A DNA stretch of 64,000 bases from CBDCUW01 sp963734865 (GTDB lineage Bacteria > Planctomycetota > Planctomycetia > Pirellulales > Pirellulaceae): contig CAVTIV010000016.1 of NCBI GenBank assembly GCA_963734865.1, positions 217,815-281,814 on the forward strand, given 5' to 3'. The notes beneath the pieces are model-generated. The model searched no databases. It saw nothing but the letters and a program-made list of their open reading frames with translations, and had not been told where the DNA came from. How positions within the stretch are numbered: the stretch's first letter is position 1; each line of letters starts with the position of its first letter. Positions 9,687-18,851 of the stretch are shown here, one piece after another. The position numbers and the translations under genes were made by a program.

Positions 9687-9803
9687 GTGCGTTTTGCAAA
9701 TCTAGCGATGCTGTGCAGCTGGGAGTTCGTTGGTTTGACAATCTGACCCAAGGTCAGTACGGTGAACCTGTGCTTTTCTCTCCTCTGATGAAACCCAGAA
9801 TTG

Positions 9804-10253
9804 ATGCTGCGTGTTGTCGCATTCGCCGTTGTTCTCCTGATCTGGGGTGGCGTTTTTGCGCCTCGGTCGGCGCGAGCAAGTTGCGGTGATTGGCTGGCGC
9901 ACCCGAACCTCCCCTCACAGTCCTCGGGATTGGCGGGGTCCTCGGGATTGGCGGACAGTGGGTTGTCGTTTGCTGACAGCTTGGCGGGGGAATCGTTGTC
10001 GGTCGCGTCGCAACGTCCGTCGGATCCGCAGCGGCCGTCAGCGCCCTGCAATGGCCCGCTGTGCGGACAGTCGCCGGTGGGGCCGCTTCCGGTACCCTCG
10101 TCGCCCTCGAGCGAGCAACATCACCATGAGGCGGCTTGCCTGCCCTGTGATCGATGGAGCGTACCGTTGTGCGATCATCGATTGAATTTCTTGAATTCTC
10201 TTCAACTGCCTGCCGGTCATGCGATCGCGATCGATCGACCGCCCAAGTCTTAG
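9804..10253 (+). CDS. Small secreted protein of unknown function
   Basis: 149 residues from ATG 9804 (preceded in frame by a TTG). The N-terminus MLRVVAFAVVLLIWGG followed by RSARAS is a signal peptide. The mature part is Ser/Pro/Gly-rich and low complexity (LAGSSGLADSGLSFADSLAG; repeated SSGLAGSSGLADS), with cysteines at CGDW, CNGPLCGQ and CLPC and a His run EQHHHEA. The Cys/His pattern could bind metal or heme-related partners, but nothing shows that directly. It precedes the multiheme cytochrome gene on the same strand with a 336-base gap. Confidence 0.6.
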   Translation: MLRVVAFAVVLLIWGGVFAPRSARASCGDWLAHPNLPSQSSGLAGSSGLADSGLSFADSLAGESLSVASQRPSDPQRPSAPCNGPLCGQSPVGPLPVPSSPSSEQHHHEAACLPCDRWSVPLCDHRLNFLNSLQLPAGHAIAIDRPPKS

Positions 10254-10534
10254 TGGTTTGCAGCCGCAAGTTTGACACTCGCGCGGCCCGCTGCCAGTCG
10301 TATTGACGTTGACCGCTGGGCGATCAATGCATCGACTGACAAATTGGGCCAACATGTTGGCGAGGTTCGCCGGACATTCGAGACTATCGTTCCGTTTGCC
10401 CGCACGAACCGACAACTCGCCGGTGCCAATCCATGCTTGCCGGCTTGCGAGGCATTTCTGTTTGGAACTTGGCGGCGGCCCCGCCATTGCCCTGCTGAGA
10501 ACTTGTTCCGCAGTCGACGCGGAACGCGTTTCTC
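10254..10534. other. Intergenic region upstream of multiheme cytochrome
   Basis: No convincing gene; short open frames have no ribosome-binding sites. It contains a TGGTTTGC half-site at 10255 that is the reverse complement of part of the direct repeat at 10535-10570. Confidence 0.35.
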
Positions 10535-10570
10535 GATCGCAAACCATTTTTCTTTTGATCGCAAACCATT
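10535..10570 (+). promoter_or_regulatory. Direct repeat GATCGCAAACCATT, possible operator
   Basis: Exact 14-base copies at 10535-10548 and 10557-10570, 22 bases apart (about two helical turns), ending 19 bases before the ATG of the cytochrome gene. The spacing suits two protein monomers on one DNA face. No regulator is identified. Confidence 0.4.
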
Positions 10571-10589
10571 GTTCGCTAGGAATTAATTC

Positions 10590-13478
10590 ATGTCCTCTGA
10601 GCCCATTGGCGACGCCTCCGCGGCGGTGCCAAAGAAGAAGTATGTTCGCGCGGTAGGGCCGCGGCTAAGAAAGCTGCTTTATCTGATTTTCGTTTTGGTA
10701 GCGTTGTTGTTTGCCAACTCCGGATACCTGGCAAGCGTCACTTTTTTGGAATGGCACCGCGGCGAAACGTATCAGGACTTTTACTATCAATACATGTTCT
10801 TGGCCCATCTCGTGTTGGGGTTGCTGCTCGTATTGCCGCTGGTCATTTTTGGCTTCGTTCACATGTGGAACACGAAGCATCGTCGCAATCGTCGCGCTAT
10901 TCGGATCGGTTACGTCTTGTTCGTCACCAGCATCGCGATTTTGGCGACTGGGATTCTGCTGGTGCGGATTGGCGGCTTCGATTTAAAACAGCCGTTGGCT
11001 CGCAGCACTGTCTACTGGTTGCATGTCATTTGTCCGCTGGCAGTTGTCTGGTTGTACTGGCTTCATCGGCTGGCCGGTCCCAAAATCAAATGGCGGATCG
11101 GGTGGAGTTTTGCCGGTGTCGCGGCGGTGGCAATCATTGGGATGGTGGCGATGCAAATGCAAGATCCGCGAAACTGGAACGCGGTCGGTCCCGACGCTGG
11201 GGTCAAGTATTTCGAACCCTCGCTGGCACGAACATCAACGGGAAACTTCATCCCGGCTGCGACGATGATGAACGACCAGTATTGTTTGAAATGCCATGCG
11301 GATATTCACAAGGACTGGAGCGACAGCGTCCACCGATTCAGCTCGTTCAACAATCCGCCGTATCTGGCGAGTGTCAGTGAGACGCGAGCGGTCTCGCTGC
11401 AGCGAGACGGGTCTGTGCAGGCATCGCGGTGGTGCGCCGGATGCCATGACCCGGTGCCCTTCTTTTCGGGCGCCTTCGATGACCCGAACTTTGACATGCT
11501 GCAGCACACGACCGCCAAGGCCGGAATCACTTGTACCGTTTGTCACGCGATCACAAACGTCAATAGTGTTCGCGGAAACGCGGACTACACGATTGAAGAA
11601 CCGCTGCACTATCCATTCGCGTCAAGCGAGAATCCAGCACTGCAGTGGATCAACAACCAACTGGTAAAGGCCAAACCGTCGTTTCATAAGAAGACATTCT
11701 TGAAACCCTTTCACAAGTCCGCGGAATTCTGTTCGACCTGTCACAAAGTGCATCTCCCGATGGCCCTCAATCACTACAAGGAGTTCTTGCGCGGCCAGAA
11801 CCACTATGATCCCTATTTGTTTAGCGGTGTATCGGGACACGGGGCACGCAGTTTTTACTATCCGCCGAAGGCGGTCGACAATTGCAGCAAGTGCCATATG
11901 CCGTTGGTCGCCTCAAATGATTTTGGCGCGAAATTCTTCGACGGTGCCAGTGAATTGAGTGTGCATGATCACCTATTCCCATCGGCCAACACCGGGATCG
12001 CCTGGCTGAGAGATCGCGACGAAATCATCAAAGCACATCAAGAGTTTCTAAAAGATGTGATGCGGGTCGATATTTTTGGGATTCGAGATGACGCTGAGAT
12101 CGATGGCCGGCTGACTGCTCCTCTTCGCCCTCAGGTTCCGACGCTCAAGCCCGGAAACAAGTACTTGCTTGACACCGTCATTCGCACGCTCAAACTCGGC
12201 CACTTGTTCACTCAGGGGACGGTGGACTCGAATGAGATTTGGCTGGACGTGCTGGTGACCAGTGGCGACCGCGTGATCGGCCGCAGCGGTGCGATTGACT
12301 CGGAAAATCACAACGAAGTGGACCCCTGGGCTCACTTCGTCAACGTGTTCATGCTGGACAAGGATGGCAATCGAATCGATCGCCGCAATGCTCAGGACAT
12401 TTTCACGCCACTGTACAATCACCAGATCCCGCCGGGCGCTGGACAAACCGTTCACTACGAATTGCAAGTTCCCGAAGAGGTGGATGCTCCGATCAAAGTG
12501 GAAGTGAAACTCCAGTATCGCAAATTCGACCAGCGGTACATGGATTTCGTGGCCAAGAAAAACGAGAGTTTGGGGCAGGTGATCCGTGGCCACGAGCCGG
12601 GCAAGGACTACACCAATGATCTTCCGATCACGACGCTGGCGGTGGATTCGATCGTCTTTCCCGTCCAGGGAATTGACCAGCCAGTCGAAGCACAGCAACG
12701 TGACATTCCGGCTTGGCAGCGTTGGAACGATTACGGTATCGGCCTGCTGCTAAAAGGAAAAGCCGAACTGCGTCAAGCAGAGGAAGCGTTCACCGAAGTG
12801 GAGAAACTGGATCGCTACGACGGACCGATGAACCTGGCACGGGTGTTGAACACCGAAGGTCGGTTGGATGAAGCGGTCGAGGCGCTCAACCGGGCTGCCC
12901 AGTACCGTGATAGCGAAGGCTTTCCACGCTGGACATGGGCTTGGCTGTCCGGTGCGGTGAACTCACAGCAGGGACGATTGGAAGAAGCGGAGCAGAATCT
13001 CCGCAGCGTCTTGGAGGACAGCACAGCAGATATGCAGAAACGTGGATTTGATTTCAGCTTGGACATCGAAGTGATCAACCTGCTGGGGCGAACGCTGTTT
13101 GACCTGGGCAACATCCGTGATCGGCAGCAACAAGCGGAGGAATCACGGCGTTACTTGAACGAGGCGGTTGACCAGTTCGAGAAGACGTTGCAGATTGATC
13201 CGGAGAACGTCTCGGCACATCACAATCTGCAACTGTTGTATGAGAAGCTTGGCGACCACGAACGAGCATCCAAGCATCGAATTCTGCATCTCCGCTACAA
13301 GCCGGATGACAACGCGCAAGGCCGAGCGATTCGTCTGGCGCGACAAAAGTACCCTGCTGGCAACCATGCCGCTGAAGCGGTTGTGAAGTACTCGCTGAAT
13401 CGAGGAACACTACCGGAATTGAGTCAAACAACGACCATCGCTATCGATGGCCACAAGGAGACGACTGATGTCGAGTAA
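10590..13478 (+). CDS. Membrane-anchored multiheme cytochrome c with C-terminal TPR
   Basis: 962 residues, ATG 10590 with AGGA upstream. Five or so N-terminal membrane helices (about 28-50, 66-90, 105-127, 140-160, 172-190) precede a periplasmic part with five CxxCH heme sites: CLKCH (~231), CAGCH (~281), CTVCH (~315), CSTCH (~381) and CSKCH (~432). Residues ~720-900 form TPR repeats (AEEAFTEVEKLD, LDEAVEALNRAAQY, LEEAEQNLRSVLED). The upper part resembles cytochrome c554/NrfB-type proteins. It is probably a quinol- or periplasm-linked electron carrier; the substrate is unknown. The FG-GAP/UnbV gene follows at once, a pairing recurrent in planctomycetes. Confidence 0.85.
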   Translation: MSSEPIGDASAAVPKKKYVRAVGPRLRKLLYLIFVLVALLFANSGYLASVTFLEWHRGETYQDFYYQYMFLAHLVLGLLLVLPLVIFGFVHMWNTKHRRNRRAIRIGYVLFVTSIAILATGILLVRIGGFDLKQPLARSTVYWLHVICPLAVVWLYWLHRLAGPKIKWRIGWSFAGVAAVAIIGMVAMQMQDPRNWNAVGPDAGVKYFEPSLARTSTGNFIPAATMMNDQYCLKCHADIHKDWSDSVHRFSSFNNPPYLASVSETRAVSLQRDGSVQASRWCAGCHDPVPFFSGAFDDPNFDMLQHTTAKAGITCTVCHAITNVNSVRGNADYTIEEPLHYPFASSENPALQWINNQLVKAKPSFHKKTFLKPFHKSAEFCSTCHKVHLPMALNHYKEFLRGQNHYDPYLFSGVSGHGARSFYYPPKAVDNCSKCHMPLVASNDFGAKFFDGASELSVHDHLFPSANTGIAWLRDRDEIIKAHQEFLKDVMRVDIFGIRDDAEIDGRLTAPLRPQVPTLKPGNKYLLDTVIRTLKLGHLFTQGTVDSNEIWLDVLVTSGDRVIGRSGAIDSENHNEVDPWAHFVNVFMLDKDGNRIDRRNAQDIFTPLYNHQIPPGAGQTVHYELQVPEEVDAPIKVEVKLQYRKFDQRYMDFVAKKNESLGQVIRGHEPGKDYTNDLPITTLAVDSIVFPVQGIDQPVEAQQRDIPAWQRWNDYGIGLLLKGKAELRQAEEAFTEVEKLDRYDGPMNLARVLNTEGRLDEAVEALNRAAQYRDSEGFPRWTWAWLSGAVNSQQGRLEEAEQNLRSVLEDSTADMQKRGFDFSLDIEVINLLGRTLFDLGNIRDRQQQAEESRRYLNEAVDQFEKTLQIDPENVSAHHNLQLLYEKLGDHERASKHRILHLRYKPDDNAQGRAIRLARQKYPAGNHAAEAVVKYSLNRGTLPELSQTTTIAIDGHKETTDVE

Positions 13479-13532
13479 AACGAGCCCCCAGACTTCGAGC
13501 TCGAAGACGATTCCCAGCAGCGAGACGATGCC

Positions 13533-15335
13533 GTGATCGGTCGTGCGTTTCGCGGATCGCTGCTGGCGATCTTGCTGTTGTTGGCTGTCGGTGGTGCGGT
13601 CGGCTATTGGCTGTCTCGCCCGCAGCCGGCACCGCCCGTGCGAGAGACCGAGCTGGCACAGGTCAAGATTCGCGAACTGCCGGCGGTGCAGATTCCGGTC
13701 GTTCCGTTCACGGATGTCACCGAACAGGCCGGAATCACGTTCGTTCACAACAATGGTGCGACGGGAAGCAAGCTGCTACCAGAGACGATGGGAGGTGGCT
13801 GCGCGATCTTTGATTACGACGGCGACGGGGATCAAGACATCCTGTTTGTCAACTCGAAAGATTGGCCCTGGGACGAACCGAGTGATCGCCCCAGCACGCT
13901 TGCCTTGTACCGCAATGATGGCGGTACGTTTACCGATGTGACCAGCGGTTCGGGGCTCGACGTGTCGGTTTACGGGATGGGAGCGGCCGTCGGTGACTTT
14001 GATAATGATGGTCGCGTCGATCTGTTCATCACCGCCGTGGGCCCCAATCATCTGTTTCACAATCGCGGTGACGGCCGATTCATCGAAGTCACCGACTCTG
14101 CCGGTGTTGCCGGAGAGAGCGAACAGTGGAGTACCAGCGCGGGATGGTTCGACTATGACAACGACGGCGACTTGGACTTGTTCGTTTGCAACTATGTCCA
14201 GTGGAGCAGGGAGTATGATCTGGCCCAGAATTTTCAGCTCGTCGGCGGCGGACGCGCATACGGACGCCCCCAGAATTTCGAGGGCACCTTTCCTTATCTG
14301 TATCGCAACGACGGCGGGGGCAAGTTCACCGACGTCTCCGAAGCGGCGGGGGTCCAAGTGCGGAATCCATCCACCGGCGTGCCCCTTGCCAAGTCGCTCG
14401 GCTTGGCGATCTGCGATTTGGATGATAACGGAGCCTTGGATCTGGTCGTCGCCAACGACACCGTTCAAAACTTGCTGTTTAGCAACGGCGGCGGTGGTGA
14501 ATTCCAAGAGTTCGGCGTGCTGGCGGGGATCGCGTTCGACTCGGGCGGAAACGCTCGCGGTGCGATGGGTATCGACATCACGCCATTTCGTGACGACCGA
14601 GCGATGGCGGTCGCGATCGGAAACTTTTCCAACGAAATGACGGCGTTGTACGTATCCGGCCGCGGCAAGATGCAATTCTTTGATGAGGCGATTTCGACGG
14701 GTCTTGGTCCTAACACTCGACTGGAATTGACTTTCGGACTGTTCTACTTTGACTACGATTTGGACGGTCGATCGGACTTGTTCTGTTCCAACGGACACCT
14801 CGAAGAGGACATCAACCGCGTGCAACCGAGCCAGTTTTACGAACAGTCGCCACAATTGTTCTGGAATGCCGGTGCCCAATACGGGACGGAGTTTTTACCC
14901 GTCAAGGCGGATCATTGCGGAACGGACCTGCTCAAGCCGATGGTCGGTCGGGGATCCGTCTTCTTTGACTTTGATGACGACGGGGACTTGGACATCCTGA
15001 TTACCTCGACGGGACGGAAGCCGCGTTTGTTACGAAACGATCTGGAGCACACCAATCATTGGATTCGTGTGAAGCTTGTCGGTGATGGCAAGAATTGCAA
15101 TCGGGACGCGATCGGTTCATGGATCGAAGTGACCGTTGGCGATCAAGTGCAAAGAAAACAAGTGATGCCAACACGAAGTTACATCTCGCAAGTCGAATTG
15201 CCGGTCACGTTCGGGATCGGTCCATCCGAGATGGTCGACAACGTAGTCATTCATTGGAGCGACGGCCAGCAACAGGAACTGGGACGTTTGGCGGTGGATC
15301 AGGCACACCTCGTCGTGCGTCAGACAACGGAGTGA
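13533..15335 (+). CDS. FG-GAP/VCBS repeat protein with ASPIC/UnbV domain (CRTAC1-like)
   Basis: 600 residues from GTG 13533. An N-terminal membrane anchor (GSLLAILLLLAVGGAVGYW) is followed by FG-GAP repeats with Ca-binding loops such as DYDGDGDQD, DFDNDGRVD, DYDNDGDLD, DYDLDGRSD and DFDDDGDLD, then a C-terminal ASPIC/UnbV domain (NHWIRVKLVGD ... VVIHWSDGQQQ). It is a secreted or surface beta-propeller. The better start may be ATG 13468: with one more A in the run at 13477-13480, the reading MSSKNEPPDFELEDDSQQRD joins this frame, so the N-terminus may be 22 residues longer. It probably works with the upstream cytochrome. Confidence 0.88.
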   Translation: MIGRAFRGSLLAILLLLAVGGAVGYWLSRPQPAPPVRETELAQVKIRELPAVQIPVVPFTDVTEQAGITFVHNNGATGSKLLPETMGGGCAIFDYDGDGDQDILFVNSKDWPWDEPSDRPSTLALYRNDGGTFTDVTSGSGLDVSVYGMGAAVGDFDNDGRVDLFITAVGPNHLFHNRGDGRFIEVTDSAGVAGESEQWSTSAGWFDYDNDGDLDLFVCNYVQWSREYDLAQNFQLVGGGRAYGRPQNFEGTFPYLYRNDGGGKFTDVSEAAGVQVRNPSTGVPLAKSLGLAICDLDDNGALDLVVANDTVQNLLFSNGGGGEFQEFGVLAGIAFDSGGNARGAMGIDITPFRDDRAMAVAIGNFSNEMTALYVSGRGKMQFFDEAISTGLGPNTRLELTFGLFYFDYDLDGRSDLFCSNGHLEEDINRVQPSQFYEQSPQLFWNAGAQYGTEFLPVKADHCGTDLLKPMVGRGSVFFDFDDDGDLDILITSTGRKPRLLRNDLEHTNHWIRVKLVGDGKNCNRDAIGSWIEVTVGDQVQRKQVMPTRSYISQVELPVTFGIGPSEMVDNVVIHWSDGQQQELGRLAVDQAHLVVRQTTE

Positions 15336-15424
15336 TCGGAGCTGGTTCGATCCGTTGGGTGTGACAAGCCAAACGCTGGCACACGAACTCGACGAATACC
15401 GATTGCCACAAAGATTTCAGGCCT

Positions 15425-18400
15425 TCAACCGATGTGCAGCACGGCTCGGGCGAGTCGGAGCCAGCTGCTGCCGGCCGAGTCGATATTCATGTCGTAGGCC
15501 TTGGTCGGGATATAGGCTCGATTGCGATCGACGATTCGTACGGCAATCGAGCTCGACTTGGCTAATTGTTCGATCCGACGGTGATCGCTGTAATGCAACA
15601 CAATGAATCGGGCATCGGCCGTGATCGCCGCGATTTGCCACGCCGCCGCGTCGAGGCGCAGTTCAGCCAACTCGAACATTCGCATGGCCACGTCCGGTAG
15701 CGGCCCAAACCGGTCGCGAAGTTCCTCCTTCAGCTCTCTGATCTGGGAAGCATTGTTGATCTTCGCCAACCGCCGATAGAGGTCGATTTTGTGACGCATG
15801 TCGGGAACATATTGTTCGGGAAAATAGGCTTCGACCGGCAAATCGATATCGACATCGGCGGAAAGCTTGGGCGGCATGTTTTGGACCTGGCGAACCGCAT
15901 CCTCGAGTAACTGGCAATACATCTCGTATCCCACCGCCGCAATGTGGCCGCTCTGCTGGCTGCCCAACAAATTCCCCGCACCACGGATTTCCAGGTCCCG
16001 CATCGAGATGGCAAATCCGGCGCCCATTTGACTGAACTCCTCGATCGCGCGGAGCCGTTTCGTCGCTTCGGGTGAGAGATGTTTGTGCTGGGCGACAAGC
16101 AAATAGCAGTGCGCCTGGTGCTTGTAGCGGCCAACCCGCCCACGCAGTTGGTGCAAGTCACTCAATCCGTATCGGTCGGCATCATCGATCAAAATCGTGT
16201 TGGCATTGGGAATGTCCAAGCCACTTTCGACGATCGTCGTCGCCAATAACAAATCGAATTTGTGTTCGATGAAGTCGACCATCACGCGTTCCAGATCGCC
16301 TTCACCCATCTGCCCGTGACCGATACCGATCCGGACTTCGGGAACGATCTGGCGAATCTTTTCGGCGATGTTGTTCATGTCCCCGATCCGATTGTGGACA
16401 AAGAAAATTTGTCCGCCACGGTTCAGTTCGCGAATCACGGCGCTGCGAATCAGCTTGTCATCCCAACGAGCCACATTCGTTTCGACCGCCCGCCGCTCAG
16501 CCGGTGGCGTCTCGAGATTGCTGATATCGCGGACGCCAACGAGCGCCATGTGCAAGGTTCGCGGAATCGGAGTTGCCGACAGTGTCAGTACGTCGACGTT
16601 GCTGTGCAGTGTCTTGAGCCGTTCCTTGACCGCGACACCGAATCGTTGCTCCTCATCAATGACGACCAGGCCTAAATTGCTGAAGTCGACATCCCTGCTC
16701 GCCAGGCGGTGCGTCCCGACGACGATATCGACCTTGCCACGGCGAAGATCCTTGACGGTTTCCCGTTGTTGTGCGACCGTCGAAAACCGGCTCAACTTGG
16801 CAATTTCGATCGGAAACTCGGCCATTCGGTCGCGAAAGTTGTGATAGTGCTGCTCGGCCAAGACGGTTGTCGGCACCAGCACGGCGACCTGGTAACCGCT
16901 GACGACAGCTTTGAACGCGGCCCGCATCGCCACTTCCGTCTTGCCGAATCCGACATCGCCGCAGATCAACCGGTCGGTCGGCTTGCTCGATTCCATGTCA
17001 AACTTGCAGGCTTCGATCGCGGTCACCTGATCGGGTGTTTCCACGTAGGGAAAGCTGGCATCGAATTGCCGCTGCCAGGCGTTGTCCGGATCAAAAGAAA
17101 TGCCCCGGCGTGCGGTGCGTGCCGCCTGCATTTCCAGCAGCTCGCAGGCCATGTCGGTGACCGCCGACTCGGCCGCCTTTCGTTGCCTGGCCCAAGCTTG
17201 ACCGCCGATCTTGGCCAACCTGGGTCGCGTCTTTGTCCCGCCGACATAGCGTTGGACCAAGCCGATCCGTGATGCCGGGACATAGATCTTTGTGCCGCCG
17301 TCAAACTCGAGCATCAGGTGCTCGATGTGTTGACCATTCTTTTCGATGTGCTGCAGACCGCGGTACAGTGCGATGCCATGCGACAGGTGAACGACCAAAT
17401 CGCCCGGGTCCAACTGCAACAGGCTGCTGATCGGTTTACCTCGAGCACGCGATCGTCCACGCCGAACCGGGCTGCGGTGAAACAGTTCGGCCCCGGTCAA
17501 CACCAAGACTTCCGCATCGACCAATCGAAAGCCGCCGCTCAATTCGGCGATGTCCAGATGCAAACGTCCCTGACGTGATGCATCGGTACCGGCAAGCAAT
17601 TCCGTCAACCGCTCGCCATCGGCCGCCGTATCACCCACCAGAACGACTTCGTGGCCAGAGGCGACGGTATCAATGCGGCTGCGAGTTTCGTCCAGTGAGG
17701 AGGCAAAGGCATCGGCCGAAGAAGTCTTCAAATCGACAACTTCATTCCTCGCTCCCTGGGCGAGCGTGGTTGCCGTCAGCAGGCGATGATCGCCGAACGA
17801 GGAGATCAATTCCTCGAATTCGATAAATCGTGAGTTGTCGGCCATCCGTTGCATCAACGCATCCGCCGACTTCTTCGCGTCTTGGGGGTCGACCAAGACC
17901 ACGACCGTATCGTCTGGCAAATAGTCGGTGATCGGACCGAGCGAGTTGGATATTTGGGGATCATTGTCTTCCCCTTCCAGACTCACCGCAGCAATCTCGA
18001 CGTGGCTCAGCGATTCGATGCTCCGCTGGCTCCCCAGGTCAAAGCGACGAATCGACTCGATCTCATCGCCAAACCATTCGATCCGAATCGGTTGTGGCTG
18101 ATCGGCCGAGTAGATGTCCAGCAACCCACCACGGGTCGCGAACTCGCCGGGCAGTTGGACCGCCGTCGTCGCTGCGAAACCGGCCTCGGCAAGCCAACCT
18201 CGAATCAGCTCGGGATCGATCTCGTCGCCGACACTCAACTTCCGCGTCGAAGCCTGCAACTTTTCCGGCGTCGGCACCAATTGCATCGCGCCGCCGATGT
18301 AGGCAGTGACCAACAACGGTGTGGGGGAGTCGGAATTGCGCAGCATCAATTGCTGCAGCACTTGCAGCCGCTCGGCGTAGTCATCGTCTCGTACCGCAGA

Positions 18401-18766
18401 CTGTGATCCGTCGCCGGCCGATAGGGGCAGCGGGATCGAGTCTTGCAGCCCAAAGGCGATCGCATCCCCGGCGACGATATCGGCGTCGGCCGCCTCGGGC
18501 AGAATCATCAGGATATGCGGGGTATGCCGAGCCAGCGCGACGGCAAGGACGGCGCGAACGCCGCCCCATACCCCGGAAAAAGCGAGTCGACCACCGGCCG
18601 AGAGGGAGGATACCCGCGCACCGATACCCGCGGTCTCGTCCAGCAGACGAGGCACGTCGGCGAGCTCTCGAACGGTCGTGGCGGCAGTGGTTGCCAAATG
18701 AAATGGTGACCGGCGGTGGTACGGATCAGCAAAAAACGTATCGTGATGGGCCCCGGATGGAAACAC
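15425..18766 (-). CDS. mfd: Transcription-repair coupling factor Mfd
   Basis: 1113 residues, close to the family length. It is an ATP-driven DNA translocase that removes stalled RNA polymerase and recruits UvrA. In order: UvrB-homology modules; the polymerase-interacting domain (GDLVVHLSHGIALYRGLQ); helicase motifs Walker A GDVGFGKTE, Walker B VVIDEEQRFG and motif VI QLRGRVGR; and the TRCF C-terminal domain (DIDLPVEAYFPEQYVPDM). It is convergent with the UnbV gene and divergent from the oxidoreductase at 18852. The 3.3 kb is free of frameshifts. Confidence 0.96.
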   Translation of the reverse strand: MFPSGAHHDTFFADPYHRRSPFHLATTAATTVRELADVPRLLDETAGIGARVSSLSAGGRLAFSGVWGGVRAVLAVALARHTPHILMILPEAADADIVAGDAIAFGLQDSIPLPLSAGDGSQSAVRDDDYAERLQVLQQLMLRNSDSPTPLLVTAYIGGAMQLVPTPEKLQASTRKLSVGDEIDPELIRGWLAEAGFAATTAVQLPGEFATRGGLLDIYSADQPQPIRIEWFGDEIESIRRFDLGSQRSIESLSHVEIAAVSLEGEDNDPQISNSLGPITDYLPDDTVVVLVDPQDAKKSADALMQRMADNSRFIEFEELISSFGDHRLLTATTLAQGARNEVVDLKTSSADAFASSLDETRSRIDTVASGHEVVLVGDTAADGERLTELLAGTDASRQGRLHLDIAELSGGFRLVDAEVLVLTGAELFHRSPVRRGRSRARGKPISSLLQLDPGDLVVHLSHGIALYRGLQHIEKNGQHIEHLMLEFDGGTKIYVPASRIGLVQRYVGGTKTRPRLAKIGGQAWARQRKAAESAVTDMACELLEMQAARTARRGISFDPDNAWQRQFDASFPYVETPDQVTAIEACKFDMESSKPTDRLICGDVGFGKTEVAMRAAFKAVVSGYQVAVLVPTTVLAEQHYHNFRDRMAEFPIEIAKLSRFSTVAQQRETVKDLRRGKVDIVVGTHRLASRDVDFSNLGLVVIDEEQRFGVAVKERLKTLHSNVDVLTLSATPIPRTLHMALVGVRDISNLETPPAERRAVETNVARWDDKLIRSAVIRELNRGGQIFFVHNRIGDMNNIAEKIRQIVPEVRIGIGHGQMGEGDLERVMVDFIEHKFDLLLATTIVESGLDIPNANTILIDDADRYGLSDLHQLRGRVGRYKHQAHCYLLVAQHKHLSPEATKRLRAIEEFSQMGAGFAISMRDLEIRGAGNLLGSQQSGHIAAVGYEMYCQLLEDAVRQVQNMPPKLSADVDIDLPVEAYFPEQYVPDMRHKIDLYRRLAKINNASQIRELKEELRDRFGPLPDVAMRMFELAELRLDAAAWQIAAITADARFIVLHYSDHRRIEQLAKSSSIAVRIVDRNRAYIPTKAYDMNIDSAGSSWLRLARAVLHIG

Positions 18767-18851
18767 CAGCCAGGCAAACGGGTCGGGATCTTTCTACAAT
18801 CCCTGTCAGAAAGATTGACAAATCACCTTGAATTCGACATTGAAAGAAAAA

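Noticed and set aside
13776..14879. 367-aa open frame antisense to the FG-GAP/UnbV gene
   Set aside because: High-GC shadow frame; the plus-strand protein has clear domains and this one has none.
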